Shown piece after piece: positions 8,296 to 16,384 of a stretch of DNA of 64,000 nt. This DNA is from CAWBLP01 sp963721065. Lineage in GTDB: Bacteria; Pseudomonadota; Alphaproteobacteria; Acetobacterales; Acetobacteraceae. Below the pieces are notes generated by a model. The model made no database searches. It was not told the origin of the DNA and worked only from the letters and a program-made list of their open reading frames with translations. The position numbers and the translations under genes were made by a program. Numbering within the stretch: the stretch's first letter is position 1; every line of letters begins with the position of its first letter. The stretch is taken from positions 434,001 through 498,000 of the forward strand of contig CAVRHO010000002.1 of the NCBI GenBank assembly GCA_963721065.1, written 5' to 3'.

Positions 8296-9552
8296 ATGCA
8301 CGTCCTGCTGGTGAACAACCTCTACCCGCCGATCATGGCAGGTGGAGCGGAGTTGGTAGTCGCCTGGCTCGCGGAGGGACTGGCGGCGCGTGGCCATATG
8401 GTCACCGCCGTCTCCACCTGCGGGCCGGAAATGGAGCCGTATCCCGTTGAGCATCGCAACGGAGTGGAGGTGATCCGCTTCTTCCCGCGCAACATGTACT
8501 GGAGCTTCGCCCGTCAGGACCAGCCGCGTTACAAGCGGGCGATGTGGCACCTGCGGGATGCGTGGAACCGCGACGCCGGGCGTCGGTTTCGCACGATCCT
8601 GCAGCAGCGGCAGCCGGATATGGTGCACACGCACGTGATTGACGGATTCTCCGCGTCCATCTGGCGGCGTGCGCAGCGGGCCGCTGTCCCGGTGGTGCAT
8701 ACCGCGCACGACTACCACCTGATCTGCCCACGCGCCTTCCTGCTGACCCGCGACTGGAAGCTTTGCACACACCCCACCGTGGCGTGCCGCGCCTACCGTC
8801 GCTGGCACCTTGGCACCACTGCGGCGGTCAACCTGTTCGTCAGCCCGTCACAGTTCCTGCTGGACAAGCACCGTGAAGCAGGGCTGCCGGCCGCGCGGTC
8901 GGCGCTGGTCCGTAATGGCATGCCGCTGCCCCGGGTTCCGGCACGGCCGGCAGGACGGTCGGGCCCGTTGCGCCTGCTGCTGCTGTGCCGGTTGACAGTC
9001 GAGAAGGGCGTGCAGGTCGTGCTGGACGCAATGCGCCGCGTGCCGGAATCAGCCAATGTGGAGCTGGTGATCGGCGGACGCGGTCCGCTGGAAGACGTGG
9101 TGCGGCAGGCGGCCGCGAGCGACCCGCGCATCCGGTTCGCCGGCTTCGTGCAAGGCGAGGAGAAGCACGCGCTGCTCACCGGCGCGGATCACCTGCTGAT
9201 TCCGTCACTGTGGTACGAGAATGCGCCGGTCGCGGTAGTGGAAGCCGCGGCCTATGGCCTTGGGCTGATCGGCAGCCGGATCGGCGGAATACCGGAACTG
9301 GTGCAACACGGGACCACGGGCTTCCTGTTCACCCCGGGCGATGTCGCGGGTCTGGGTTCCATCATCGAAGGCCTGGCAGCCGGCCGGTTGGCGCTGTCCG
9401 GCTTCGAGGAGGCGGCGCGTGCGGTCGCCGAACGGCACTCGGTGGCACGCATGATCGATGCCTACGAACAGCATTATGCCGGACTGCGACGCGTGGCCGA
9501 ACCGGGCGCACCGGTGGCGGAATCCGCGTCGTCTCCCATACCTGCCCGCTGA
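8296..9552 (+). CDS. GT4 family glycosyltransferase (EPS)
   Basis: 418 residues, GT-B fold. The N-terminal acceptor domain starts LLVNNLYPPIMAGGAE with the Gly-rich loop, VHTAHDYHLICPR follows, and the C-terminal donor domain has CRLTVEKGVQVVLDAM and the EX7E-like region YENAPVAVVEAAAYG. It is cytoplasmic and retaining by family. It begins 8 bases after the pseudo-kinase, in the same operon. Sugar specificity is unknown. Confidence 0.9.
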   Translation: MHVLLVNNLYPPIMAGGAELVVAWLAEGLAARGHMVTAVSTCGPEMEPYPVEHRNGVEVIRFFPRNMYWSFARQDQPRYKRAMWHLRDAWNRDAGRRFRTILQQRQPDMVHTHVIDGFSASIWRRAQRAAVPVVHTAHDYHLICPRAFLLTRDWKLCTHPTVACRAYRRWHLGTTAAVNLFVSPSQFLLDKHREAGLPAARSALVRNGMPLPRVPARPAGRSGPLRLLLLCRLTVEKGVQVVLDAMRRVPESANVELVIGGRGPLEDVVRQAAASDPRIRFAGFVQGEEKHALLTGADHLLIPSLWYENAPVAVVEAAAYGLGLIGSRIGGIPELVQHGTTGFLFTPGDVAGLGSIIEGLAAGRLALSGFEEAARAVAERHSVARMIDAYEQHYAGLRRVAEPGAPVAESASSPIPAR

Positions 9553-9659
9553 CCGGCATGACCGACCGGTCATGGGCGGCGATGCCCGGCCATGGAACCA
9601 TCATCCATAACCGGGCACCGGATGTTGTGCACTTAACGTCCGGCTTTACGCAACGCCGC

Positions 9660-10052
9660 TTAGCGTCCGCCGATCGCGGCGTATGGATCCGGGGCCTTGA
9701 ACGGTGCCACGCCCGGCGCCGTCACACAGGCACCGTGGCGCTTTTGCGCGTCCGCCTCGCAGCTTCCGCGATCGGGAAACACGCACAGCGACACCAGCGA
9801 TGGTGTCACCACGCAGTACCGTCCGATTCCCGGCTGCGGCTTGTATTCCGCGGTGTTGACCGAACATACCCCGCCCTGGCGTGCGGCATCCCGCTGGCAT
9901 ATGGACGGATCGGTGTAGATGCACTGCGGCGGAATGGCCTGGTTCGTCAGGCAGAACGGCGCCGCACGCGTCGCCGTCGGGGAGCCAAGCAGGGCCAGCA
10001 GGCCTGCGCCCCAGAGCACCCACCGACGTCGGTTCAGCGATGATTTCATCAT
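9660..10052 (-). CDS. Small secreted Cys-rich protein with two DUF3551-like modules
   Basis: 130 residues from ATG 10052 (or ATG 10049), with ACAGGAAT just upstream; any start further out would precede the predicted transcription start. Signal peptide with hydrophobic WVLWGAGLLALLG and a cleavage site after ATRAA. The mature part holds eight Cys in two modules of identical spacing, C-x9-C-x7-C-x10-C, beginning CLTNQAIPPQC and CVVTPSLVSLC; this resembles DUF3551 secreted proteins, here duplicated. Four disulfides in the periplasm or outside are likely. It is encoded on the opposite strand inside the EPS cluster and has its own -24/-12 promoter, so a role in EPS secretion or matrix is possible but unproven. 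Confidence 0.7.
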   Translation of the reverse strand: MMKSSLNRRRWVLWGAGLLALLGSPTATRAAPFCLTNQAIPPQCIYTDPSICQRDAARQGGVCSVNTAEYKPQPGIGRYCVVTPSLVSLCVFPDRGSCEADAQKRHGACVTAPGVAPFKAPDPYAAIGGR

Positions 10053-10082
10053 ATTCCTGTCCTGGATCGACACCTGCCGAGA

Positions 10083-10098
10083 GGCAACCGTTATGCCA
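10083..10098 (-). promoter_or_regulatory. Sigma-54 promoter of the Cys-rich protein gene
   Basis: On the minus strand TGGCATA-ACGG-TTGCC. The GG/GC dinucleotides are correctly spaced (10097-10096 and 10085-10084), with two mismatches outside the invariant bases. The predicted start near 10072 leaves a leader of about 20 bases. Confidence 0.6.
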
Positions 10099-10149
10099 CG
10101 AACCCGTGTGGGACATTCAGGAATCTTTGAGCGGGCAGGTCAGCGCTGT

Positions 10150-10165
10150 TGGCCTGCCACATGCT
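10150..10165 (+). promoter_or_regulatory. Possible sigma-54 promoter before the polymerase gene
   Basis: TGGCCTG-CCAC-ATGCT keeps the invariant GG and GC at the right spacing but differs at three other positions. Its predicted start near 10176 leaves a 34-base leader to the ATG at 10210. It is weaker than the others in this window. Confidence 0.35.
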
Positions 10166-10209
10166 GGCCAGATACACCTGCGGCACCAGGGTACGTTACG
10201 GAAGCATAG

Positions 10210-11517
10210 ATGAGACGGCTGTTCACCTTCTGCGCCATCGCCTACCTGCTGATCTATGCATTCGAAGGCGTCATCCGCTACGGGCTGAGCCTGATCGGCG
10301 CGGACAGTGCGATCCTGGCGCGCGACGGGCTGGTGGCGGTGCCCCTGGCCGTGCTGCTGATCTACCAGGCGTTCCGTACCAAGGTTCATCCGGCCTTCTT
10401 CGCCTTTGCCGCCATAATCGGGCTGCACGGGATGATCAGCACGCTCGATTTCCATACCACCTTTCCGGCCATCTATGGCACGAAGCTCATGCTGCCCGTG
10501 CTGTTCGGCTTCATTGCCGCGCCGCAGCTCTTGCAGCCAAGCCGCAAGGTGATCGTGCTGCTGTTCCTGGTGTGGGCGGTGTCGGTCGTCGGCCTGATGC
10601 TGGACAAATACGTGATGACCTTCCCGTGGGTGGGGATGTCCACGCATATCGGCGGAATCACCGTGGACGTGTCGCGCGGGTGGGACATCACGGAAGGCCC
10701 GTCCAAGCGCGTGGCCGGCTTCACCCGCAGTTCCATTTCCGCCGCCATGATGCTGCCGATCATAGCCATCATCGTCGCGATGCGGATCCGCAGCTATCTG
10801 CCGCGCATGCTGCTGCTGGCCGCCACGGTGTACGCGGTGTTCCTGACCACGCAGAAGGGCTCGGTCGTGGCAATTGCCGCGGTGACGATGCTGCTCGCGA
10901 CGCCCGCCTTCATGCGTTACCGGCTGCTCTGCCTGGCGGCCCTCGCATTTGCCATCATGGACGTCGCATTGCCGCTGGTGACGACGGGTCTGCTGGTCGT
11001 GGACAGCGGCGGGGTCTTCAGTTTCGCGTCATTCGCCATGCGCATATCGGACACCTGGCCGCAGGCCTGGGCGTGGATCCTGCACAACCAGGTTTTCCCC
11101 TTTGGCGTCGGGCTGGGTGGGATCGGTGGGGCGCAGCGTTTCTTCGCCGAGAACTTCTTCAATCCGTCCGACAACCTGTTCATCTTCATCTACGCGAATT
11201 TCGGGGTGCTTAGCCTGTTCTACCTTGGCTGGTCGCTCTGGCAGGCGTTGCGTCAGCCGCCGGAAACGCGTGACGCGGCGATCACGCCGCTGGCCGTTCT
11301 GGTGTTCAGCCTGGGCTACGGCGCAGCGCTGTCGATGCTGGAAGACCAGATGTCGGAACTGTTCTTCGGCGCCTCTGTTGGAATGTTGTGGCTGTTGTAC
11401 CGGACCGCCACCGCGCGCTCCTGGGCCGACGCATTTCGTGGTGCGCCCGTGTCCGCGCCGGAGCCGCTGCCTTATCAGCCGGCCCGCATTGGCCACACCG
11501 TATTGGAGCAGCAATGA
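10210..11517 (+). CDS. O-antigen/EPS polymerase-like membrane protein (Wzy type)
   Basis: 435 residues with about ten to eleven hydrophobic segments and a large periplasmic loop around residues 150-180 (WVGMSTHIGGITVDVSRG). A Wzy_C/O-antigen ligase-like stretch follows: FPFGVGLGGIGGAQRFF and NPSDNLFIFIYANFG. Polymerases are poorly conserved, so the call rests on topology, the loop and position among glycosyltransferases and export genes. It would join lipid-linked repeat units in the periplasm. The next gene overlaps by ATGA. No Wzx flippase is seen in the window. Confidence 0.75.
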   Translation: MRRLFTFCAIAYLLIYAFEGVIRYGLSLIGADSAILARDGLVAVPLAVLLIYQAFRTKVHPAFFAFAAIIGLHGMISTLDFHTTFPAIYGTKLMLPVLFGFIAAPQLLQPSRKVIVLLFLVWAVSVVGLMLDKYVMTFPWVGMSTHIGGITVDVSRGWDITEGPSKRVAGFTRSSISAAMMLPIIAIIVAMRIRSYLPRMLLLAATVYAVFLTTQKGSVVAIAAVTMLLATPAFMRYRLLCLAALAFAIMDVALPLVTTGLLVVDSGGVFSFASFAMRISDTWPQAWAWILHNQVFPFGVGLGGIGGAQRFFAENFFNPSDNLFIFIYANFGVLSLFYLGWSLWQALRQPPETRDAAITPLAVLVFSLGYGAALSMLEDQMSELFFGASVGMLWLLYRTATARSWADAFRGAPVSAPEPLPYQPARIGHTVLEQQ

Positions 11518-12548
11518 GAATTCGTGCCCAGGACGAGAACAACAACTTCACGCTGTTGCGTCTGCTGCTGGCGCTGGCGGTGGTGTTCGGGCACTTCAAG
11601 CTGCTGTCCGGGACCGAATACCCGTCGTTCCCGTTCAACCTGGCGGATGCGGCGGTGGACTGCTTCTTCGTGGTCAGCGGCTTCCTGATCACGCTGAGCT
11701 ATGAACGCACGCGCGGCGTGTGGCCCTTCTACATTCGCCGCTTCTTTCGGCTGTATCCGATGTATGCCTGCATCGTGCTGATTCAGGCCGCGATCATGAT
11801 GGAGATGCTCCCCGGCGGCCCGTTCAGCGCGCCGGGGAGCACAGTGCGCTATCTGGCCGCCAACCTGGCCTTCGCGAATTTCCTGCAATACGACATCGGT
11901 GGCGTGGTGCACGGGCTTGCAGTGCCGGGCCTGAACCCCAGCCTATGGACGCTGAAGATCGAGATCGGCTTCTATGCCATCGTTCCGCTGATATTTCTGG
12001 CGATGCGGCGCTACCAATGGAAGGCGCTCGTGGCGATCTTCCTCGCCTCGGTGGCGTATCAGGTGATCGCCCTGCACATGGGCGAGCCGCGCTACGCCAA
12101 GCAACTGCCCGGTCAGATGCAGTATTTCGTGGTCGGCATGGCGCTGTATCTCTATGCCCGCAACGTGCGTGTGCCGGGTTGGGTCACTGCGGGCGTCTCC
12201 GCTATTTTTCTGCTGTCGTGGACCTGGCTGCACCCAATTCCACCGGGCATTTCGCCGCTGCTGGTCGGTGCGTTCGTGTTCTGCATTGCCCTGCGCACGC
12301 CGGTGGTGCGCATGGGCACCGACATGTCGTACAGCGTCTATCTGATACATGGCCCGATTCTGCAGACGCTGTTGCTGCTCGGCCTGTTCACCGACACCCC
12401 GGCGATGCTCGCCGGCGTCGTCGTCGCGGTGCTGTTGCTGTCCTTCGTGGCGGAGATGCTGGTGGAGCGGCCCGGCAACGAATTCGGCCGACAACTCTCC
12501 CGTCGGGTGAGCCAGGCGCGTACACCGGCGGTGGCCAATGTGGCGTGA
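11514..12548 (+). CDS. Acyltransferase 3 family membrane protein (EPS modification)
   Basis: 344 residues from the ATG overlapping the polymerase stop. About ten membrane segments. Typical family features: NNFTLLRLLLALAVVFGHF near the N-terminus (catalytic His region), AVDCFFVVSGFLI and WTLKIEIGFY. Members O-acylate (often acetylate) cell-surface polysaccharides using cytoplasmic acyl-CoA. Translationally coupled to the polymerase, it likely decorates the EPS repeat. Confidence 0.88.
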   Translation: MRIRAQDENNNFTLLRLLLALAVVFGHFKLLSGTEYPSFPFNLADAAVDCFFVVSGFLITLSYERTRGVWPFYIRRFFRLYPMYACIVLIQAAIMMEMLPGGPFSAPGSTVRYLAANLAFANFLQYDIGGVVHGLAVPGLNPSLWTLKIEIGFYAIVPLIFLAMRRYQWKALVAIFLASVAYQVIALHMGEPRYAKQLPGQMQYFVVGMALYLYARNVRVPGWVTAGVSAIFLLSWTWLHPIPPGISPLLVGAFVFCIALRTPVVRMGTDMSYSVYLIHGPILQTLLLLGLFTDTPAMLAGVVVAVLLLSFVAEMLVERPGNEFGRQLSRRVSQARTPAVANVA

Positions 12549-13833
12549 CGTGACCGACGGCGTGCCCGCGGGCGGTGCGGTCAGCCGTGTCGACTCGGTT
12601 ATCGTGCTGAACGACTTCGCCTATGTGCAGGGCGGCGCCAGCAAGGTGGCCATCGACGAGGCTGTGGCGTTGCAGGCCTATGGCCTGAACGTGACGTTCC
12701 TCGCCGCGGTCGGTGAACCATGCGACGCGCTTCGGCAGGCGGGTGTGCGGGTGGTGTCCCTCCGACAGCCGGAACTGCTGAACGTCCGTCGCCATCCCGG
12801 TGCGGCCTTGCAGGGGCTTTGGAATCATACGGCCAATGCAACCCTGCGCGACCTGCTGCGCGCGCATGATCCGCGGCGAACCATTGTGCATCTGCACGGA
12901 TACACCAAGGCACTGACCGCCGGCCCGATGCTGGGCGCGCGCGCGGGCGGCTTCCGCAGCGTTTGCACGCTGCACGATTTCTTTGCCGCCTGCCCGAATG
13001 GCGCGTTCTATGACTATCGTCGCCAGGAACCATGCGCGCGGCGTGCATTGTCGGCGGACTGCGCGCTGACCAACTGCGACAAGCGGCATCCTGTGCACAA
13101 GGGCTATCGGGTGTTGCGCGGCGTGGTGCAGCGCTCGGTCGCCGGCTTTCCCGCCAGCGTCCATGACTATATCACTCTATCGAAACGATCGGCCGAGCTG
13201 CTGCGGCCCTACTTGCCGCGCGATGCCGCGTTGTATCCGCTGGAGAACATCATCGACCTGCCGCGTCAGCCACCCGTGGACGTGGCGGCAAACGACGCCC
13301 TGCTGGTGCTGGGGCGACTGGACGCCGAGAAGGGCGTGGTTCTGGCGGCCGAGGCGGCGCGTGACGCCGGCATGCCGATCGTCTTCGCGGGCGAAGGTCC
13401 TTTCCGTGCCGATGTGGAAGCCGCCGGCGCGACGGTCACCGGGTGGCTGGACAGCGCCGGGGTGTGGGACGCCATCGGCCGTGCGCGGTGCCTGGTCTTT
13501 CCCAGCCGCTGGTATGAAACGTTCGGCCTTGTGGTGACCGAGGCCGCCGCGCGCGGCGTGCCGGCTATCGTCAGCGACATCACCGCGCCAGCGGAACGGA
13601 TCCGCCCAGGCGTCACCGGCTGGCCGTTCCGCAACGGATCGATCGAGGAACTGCGTGCCTGCATGCTGGCCGTGCGGGACGACGCAACGGTACGTCGGGC
13701 CGGCCGCGCCGCCTATGACGGGTTCTGGGCCGATCCGCCCGACCGTGCGCGGCACGTGCGAAACCTGCTGGCGATCTATGAGAAGGTCGTGACGCGTGGC
13801 GACCGGTCGAGCGATACCGTCCTGGCCAATTGA
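12538..13833 (+). CDS. GT4 family glycosyltransferase (EPS)
   Basis: 431 residues; its ATG overlaps the end of the acyltransferase gene by 11 bases. GT-B fold: VIVLNDFAYVQGGASKVAID at the N-terminus, VCTLHDFFAACPNGAFY in the acceptor domain, then VLGRLDAEKGVVLAAEAA and the EX7E region YETFGLVVTEAAARG in the donor domain. Four Cys around residues 165-185 (EPCARRAL, DCALTNCDK) recall the metal-like clusters of some GT4 enzymes. It is the last gene of the EPS operon and overlaps the convergent HAD gene by 58 bases. Confidence 0.9.
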   Translation: MWRDVTDGVPAGGAVSRVDSVIVLNDFAYVQGGASKVAIDEAVALQAYGLNVTFLAAVGEPCDALRQAGVRVVSLRQPELLNVRRHPGAALQGLWNHTANATLRDLLRAHDPRRTIVHLHGYTKALTAGPMLGARAGGFRSVCTLHDFFAACPNGAFYDYRRQEPCARRALSADCALTNCDKRHPVHKGYRVLRGVVQRSVAGFPASVHDYITLSKRSAELLRPYLPRDAALYPLENIIDLPRQPPVDVAANDALLVLGRLDAEKGVVLAAEAARDAGMPIVFAGEGPFRADVEAAGATVTGWLDSAGVWDAIGRARCLVFPSRWYETFGLVVTEAAARGVPAIVSDITAPAERIRPGVTGWPFRNGSIEELRACMLAVRDDATVRRAGRAAYDGFWADPPDRARHVRNLLAIYEKVVTRGDRSSDTVLAN

Positions 13834-14541
13834 GCCGCCGCCAGGCTCTGCCCGAGATGCGCCAGGGTCTGTTGCATCTCCGTGGCGGTAAGGCTGCTTG
13901 CCGGAAGAAAGCGGGCGTCCGGCGCGGCGGACCGGGCCGCTGCCAGCTTCCTGCGGCTGCCGAACCAACAGACCGCCTGGCTTCCCTGCATCAGCGGCAA
14001 GTCGTCCATGTGGTCGTTGAAGAAGATGCGGGGCCGATCGGCCCATCCCATCGTGTCCAGGAAAGCCAGAACCCGTTCGTATTTGTGCGCGCCCCGGTTG
14101 CAGGGTTCGTCGGCGGAGCGCGACGTCGCGATCACGTAACGGAACCCCAGGTGCCTGGCCAGAGGCAGGGCATAATCCTCGGCCGCGGCGGTCGCCAGCA
14201 CCGCATCGACGCTGCCGTCGGCAACCGAGCGCAGGACAGGCGCCAGATTCCGGCGAACCAGGCGGCGCAACCGAAGCTGCAGGCGCTGCGCGTGGGGGCC
14301 GTCTGCCGCGCGGGATGCGTTCCAGAGTTGTTGCAGGGCGCGCAGGAAGGCGTCGTGATCCATCCGGCCCAGCTTGCGCCGCAGCAACAACGACTGAACC
14401 TGCCAGGACAGCATCAGCCGCGCTTGCAGACCGCCCTGTCCGCTGCCGGACAGCAGCGCCATGACCCAGTAGGGGAAGCTGTTCGCGACGCAGGACGGTG
14501 CCGTCCAGGTCGAAAATCAGGACCGGATCAGCGCGCGGCAT
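13776..14541 (-). pseudogene. HAD-family hydrolase gene with a one-base frameshift
   Basis: The N-terminus VLIFDLDGTVLRR carries HAD motif I (nucleophile Asp and DXDGT), but the rest, from about SFPYWVMALL to the stop at 13776, is in another frame. Removing one base at 14481-14487 joins them without loss. Downstream VLATAAAEDYALPLA (motif II region), KYERVL (motif III Lys) and FFNDHMDDLPLM (motif IV) are intact, giving a HAD-IB-like phosphatase of about 254 residues. Strong conservation after the break argues for a sequencing error or very recent mutation. Its ATG (14541) overlaps the end of the phosphoribosyltransferase gene by 14 bases, so the two are coupled. Confidence 0.75.
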
Positions 14542-15184
14542 CGAACGACCAGGGGAAGCGGCACAGTACGCCGCGGTACAGGGCGTAGTCCGGTTCGGTG
14601 AGCGGTCGTTCCAGTGTCACGGTGATCACGGCCGAACGAAACACCGTGCCGCCCGGGCAGATGGCGCGCAGGCGGTTGAGCACCGCGTTCAGGGTCACGC
14701 CGCTGTCCACCGCATCGTCCACCACCAGAACCGAGCGTTCCCGCGGCGCGGTCGCCAGGAAGTGGCGTATGTGTTCCGCTTCGGCCGGATCGATATGCTG
14801 GCCCTGTTGCTGGCGCCGCCGCCGGCGCTTGGACACCAGGTGGTGTTCGGCCAGGCGCATGCCGTCGATCACCGGCCGCGGCATGCGCCGGAGTATCGCC
14901 GGCAGCCCTCGGAGCTGCGACTTGGTGCCGGTGCCGGCCCGCTGCGAGGTCAACGGCAGGACAGGAAGGCGCTGCGGCGAGGCGCTCGCCATGGATTCGG
15001 CCACCACAAGCCCGCCGGTGCGGATACCCACCAGCAGGTCCGGGGCTCCGTCGTGGCTGGCCATCTGCATCAACCTGGCGCAGGCCGCATCGAAGGCGGG
15101 GCGGTCCAGGGTTCGCACGGTGACCCGCGCCGCCCGGGCGGTGCTTGCGGGCGCGGCGGGCGGCAGTGTTTCACTCGTCGACAT
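14528..15184 (-). CDS. Phosphoribosyltransferase-domain protein
   Basis: 218 residues. The PRPP-binding signature VLVVDDAVDSGVTLNAV and the earlier LLVGIRTGGLVVAESMA (PPi-loop region) identify a type I PRTase fold. A basic insertion SKRRRRRQQQG lies between them. The substrate cannot be told; pairing with a HAD phosphatase suggests a salvage or polymer-sugar related role (inference). It reads convergently toward the EPS operon. Confidence 0.8.
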   Translation of the reverse strand: MSTSETLPPAAPASTARAARVTVRTLDRPAFDAACARLMQMASHDGAPDLLVGIRTGGLVVAESMASASPQRLPVLPLTSQRAGTGTKSQLRGLPAILRRMPRPVIDGMRLAEHHLVSKRRRRRQQQGQHIDPAEAEHIRHFLATAPRERSVLVVDDAVDSGVTLNAVLNRLRAICPGGTVFRSAVITVTLERPLTEPDYALYRGVLCRFPWSFDAAR

Positions 15185-15363
15185 GACGACATGGACAATG
15201 CAAATTCGACGCCCGGTGCGGCATCCAGGGAATCACGATATCGTGAAGATGCGGGGCTCCGGTCGCTTCGCCAGAAGTCACGTGACGTTCAGTTGCAGAT
15301 AGGTGATAAGCGTGTGGTGAGGAATGTTCCGCCCTCTTCCCAGCCAAGACCGACCCGACCACC

Positions 15364-15588
15364 ATGCCCGTGCAAGATAGACCGATATCGGAACAGAAAG
15401 ATCCGAAGATACGGCCCATCCGGCCGGCTGCGTCGGTTGACAATGCCGCTGCGGAGCAAGAGACGCGGGCCGAAGGCCGGCGGGTTCGGCACGCGCGCCA
15501 CCTGGCACTGCTGCTGATGTCTGCCTCGGCCGTCGTGACCGTGCTTATTCTGTATGGGTTGTGGCGGCTGATTTTCCGCACCGGCTGA
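15364..15588 (+). CDS. Possible small single-pass membrane protein
   Basis: 74 residues: a charged N-terminal half and one membrane segment, LALLLMSASAVVTVLILYGL, near the C-terminus. No clear ribosome site (ACCACC before the ATG) and no recognised family. The membrane helix with flanking charges makes it plausible, but it may be chance. Confidence 0.35.
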   Translation: MPVQDRPISEQKDPKIRPIRPAASVDNAAAEQETRAEGRRVRHARHLALLLMSASAVVTVLILYGLWRLIFRTG

Positions 15589-15841
15589 GCATCTGGACGG
15601 CATATTTCGACTTCGCGACTGTTTCTGCCCGCCGTCACGTCGCGAGTCACGTCAACCCTACTGTATCGTATTGGACAGGCATTACGGCCATGACCCGTGC
15701 GGCTGACGCAGGGGCGTAACGTTGTGTGTAACGCTCGTTCGATACGCTTGCCCTGCATGTGGCCGGGGCATGACCTTTGTGTGCACCGGCGCCCGTGCGA
15801 CTGTGCCGGTGCGGAAGGATGCGAACAACAAACAGTGATGC

Positions 15842-15857
15842 TGGCATGGGCCTTGCA
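15842..15857 (+). promoter_or_regulatory. Sigma-54 promoter upstream of the unknown gene at 15896
   Basis: TGGCATG-GGCC-TTGCA: one difference from consensus (T for C in the -24 box) and the same spacer GGCC as the EPS promoter at 3538. GG at 15843-15844, GC at 15855-15856; predicted start near 15868 and a 28-base leader. Two GTAAC motifs lie about 115-130 bases upstream. Confidence 0.8.
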
Positions 15858-15895
15858 CAAACTTGATCCAGTTTAGGCTGGGGACGGCGCACTCC

Positions 15896-16306
15896 ATGAC
15901 GCCAAATCAGATGACTCGTCGGACCGCGCGCCCGACATCCGCGCGTGATGAGACCGCGATGGAGTTTGGCGGTGCGCACGCCGGACTTGCCGGACGGGAC
16001 GGTACGTTTCGCGGACTTAGCCCGGAGGAGCAGAGCGTGCTGTCGCGCTGGCTGACAGCGGCCCGTGCGGCCGGGATCGATGCGGCGGAGGACCTGGGCG
16101 TGCGGCCGTGGCCGGCGCCTGCCGCGGAAGTCATCATTGGCATCTTCAAGGCCGGGCACCTGCTCGCATCCTGGCTGGTTGTCGGGCAGAGCGGTTCCTG
16201 GGCGGTGGCGTGCTGTGCCGATGGCGGCGTGTCGCCGTCACTGGGCACCCTGACCGATGCCTTGTCGCTCGTTTGCCCGGTGGGGCCGTCGATCCGGTCA
16301 CCTTAA
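15896..16306 (+). CDS. Unknown small protein under sigma-54 control
   Basis: 136 residues from ATG 15896; an alternative upstream start would lie before the predicted transcription start. No recognised family. Features: LSPEEQSVLSRWLTAARAAG helix, a VIIGIFKAGHLLASWLVVG hydrophobic strand/helix region and AVACCADGG. Probably cytoplasmic. It lies between the EPS-linked genes and the convergent sigma-54 activator and shares its promoter type with the EPS operon, so it is likely part of the same response. Confidence 0.55.
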   Translation: MTPNQMTRRTARPTSARDETAMEFGGAHAGLAGRDGTFRGLSPEEQSVLSRWLTAARAAGIDAAEDLGVRPWPAPAAEVIIGIFKAGHLLASWLVVGQSGSWAVACCADGGVSPSLGTLTDALSLVCPVGPSIRSP

Positions 16307-16384
16307 CCGGCTTCCGCCCGTGTCTGCGTCGTGGCACCGCTGCAGGCTCGCGCTGGCCGGCCTGCTGTGGGCCGGGTGGCGCGA

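Noticed and set aside
13177..14480. Continuation of the HAD motif-I frame across 430 codons
   Set aside because: After the first 20 residues the frame is Arg/Pro/Gly shadow; the true HAD protein continues in the next frame after a one-base shift.
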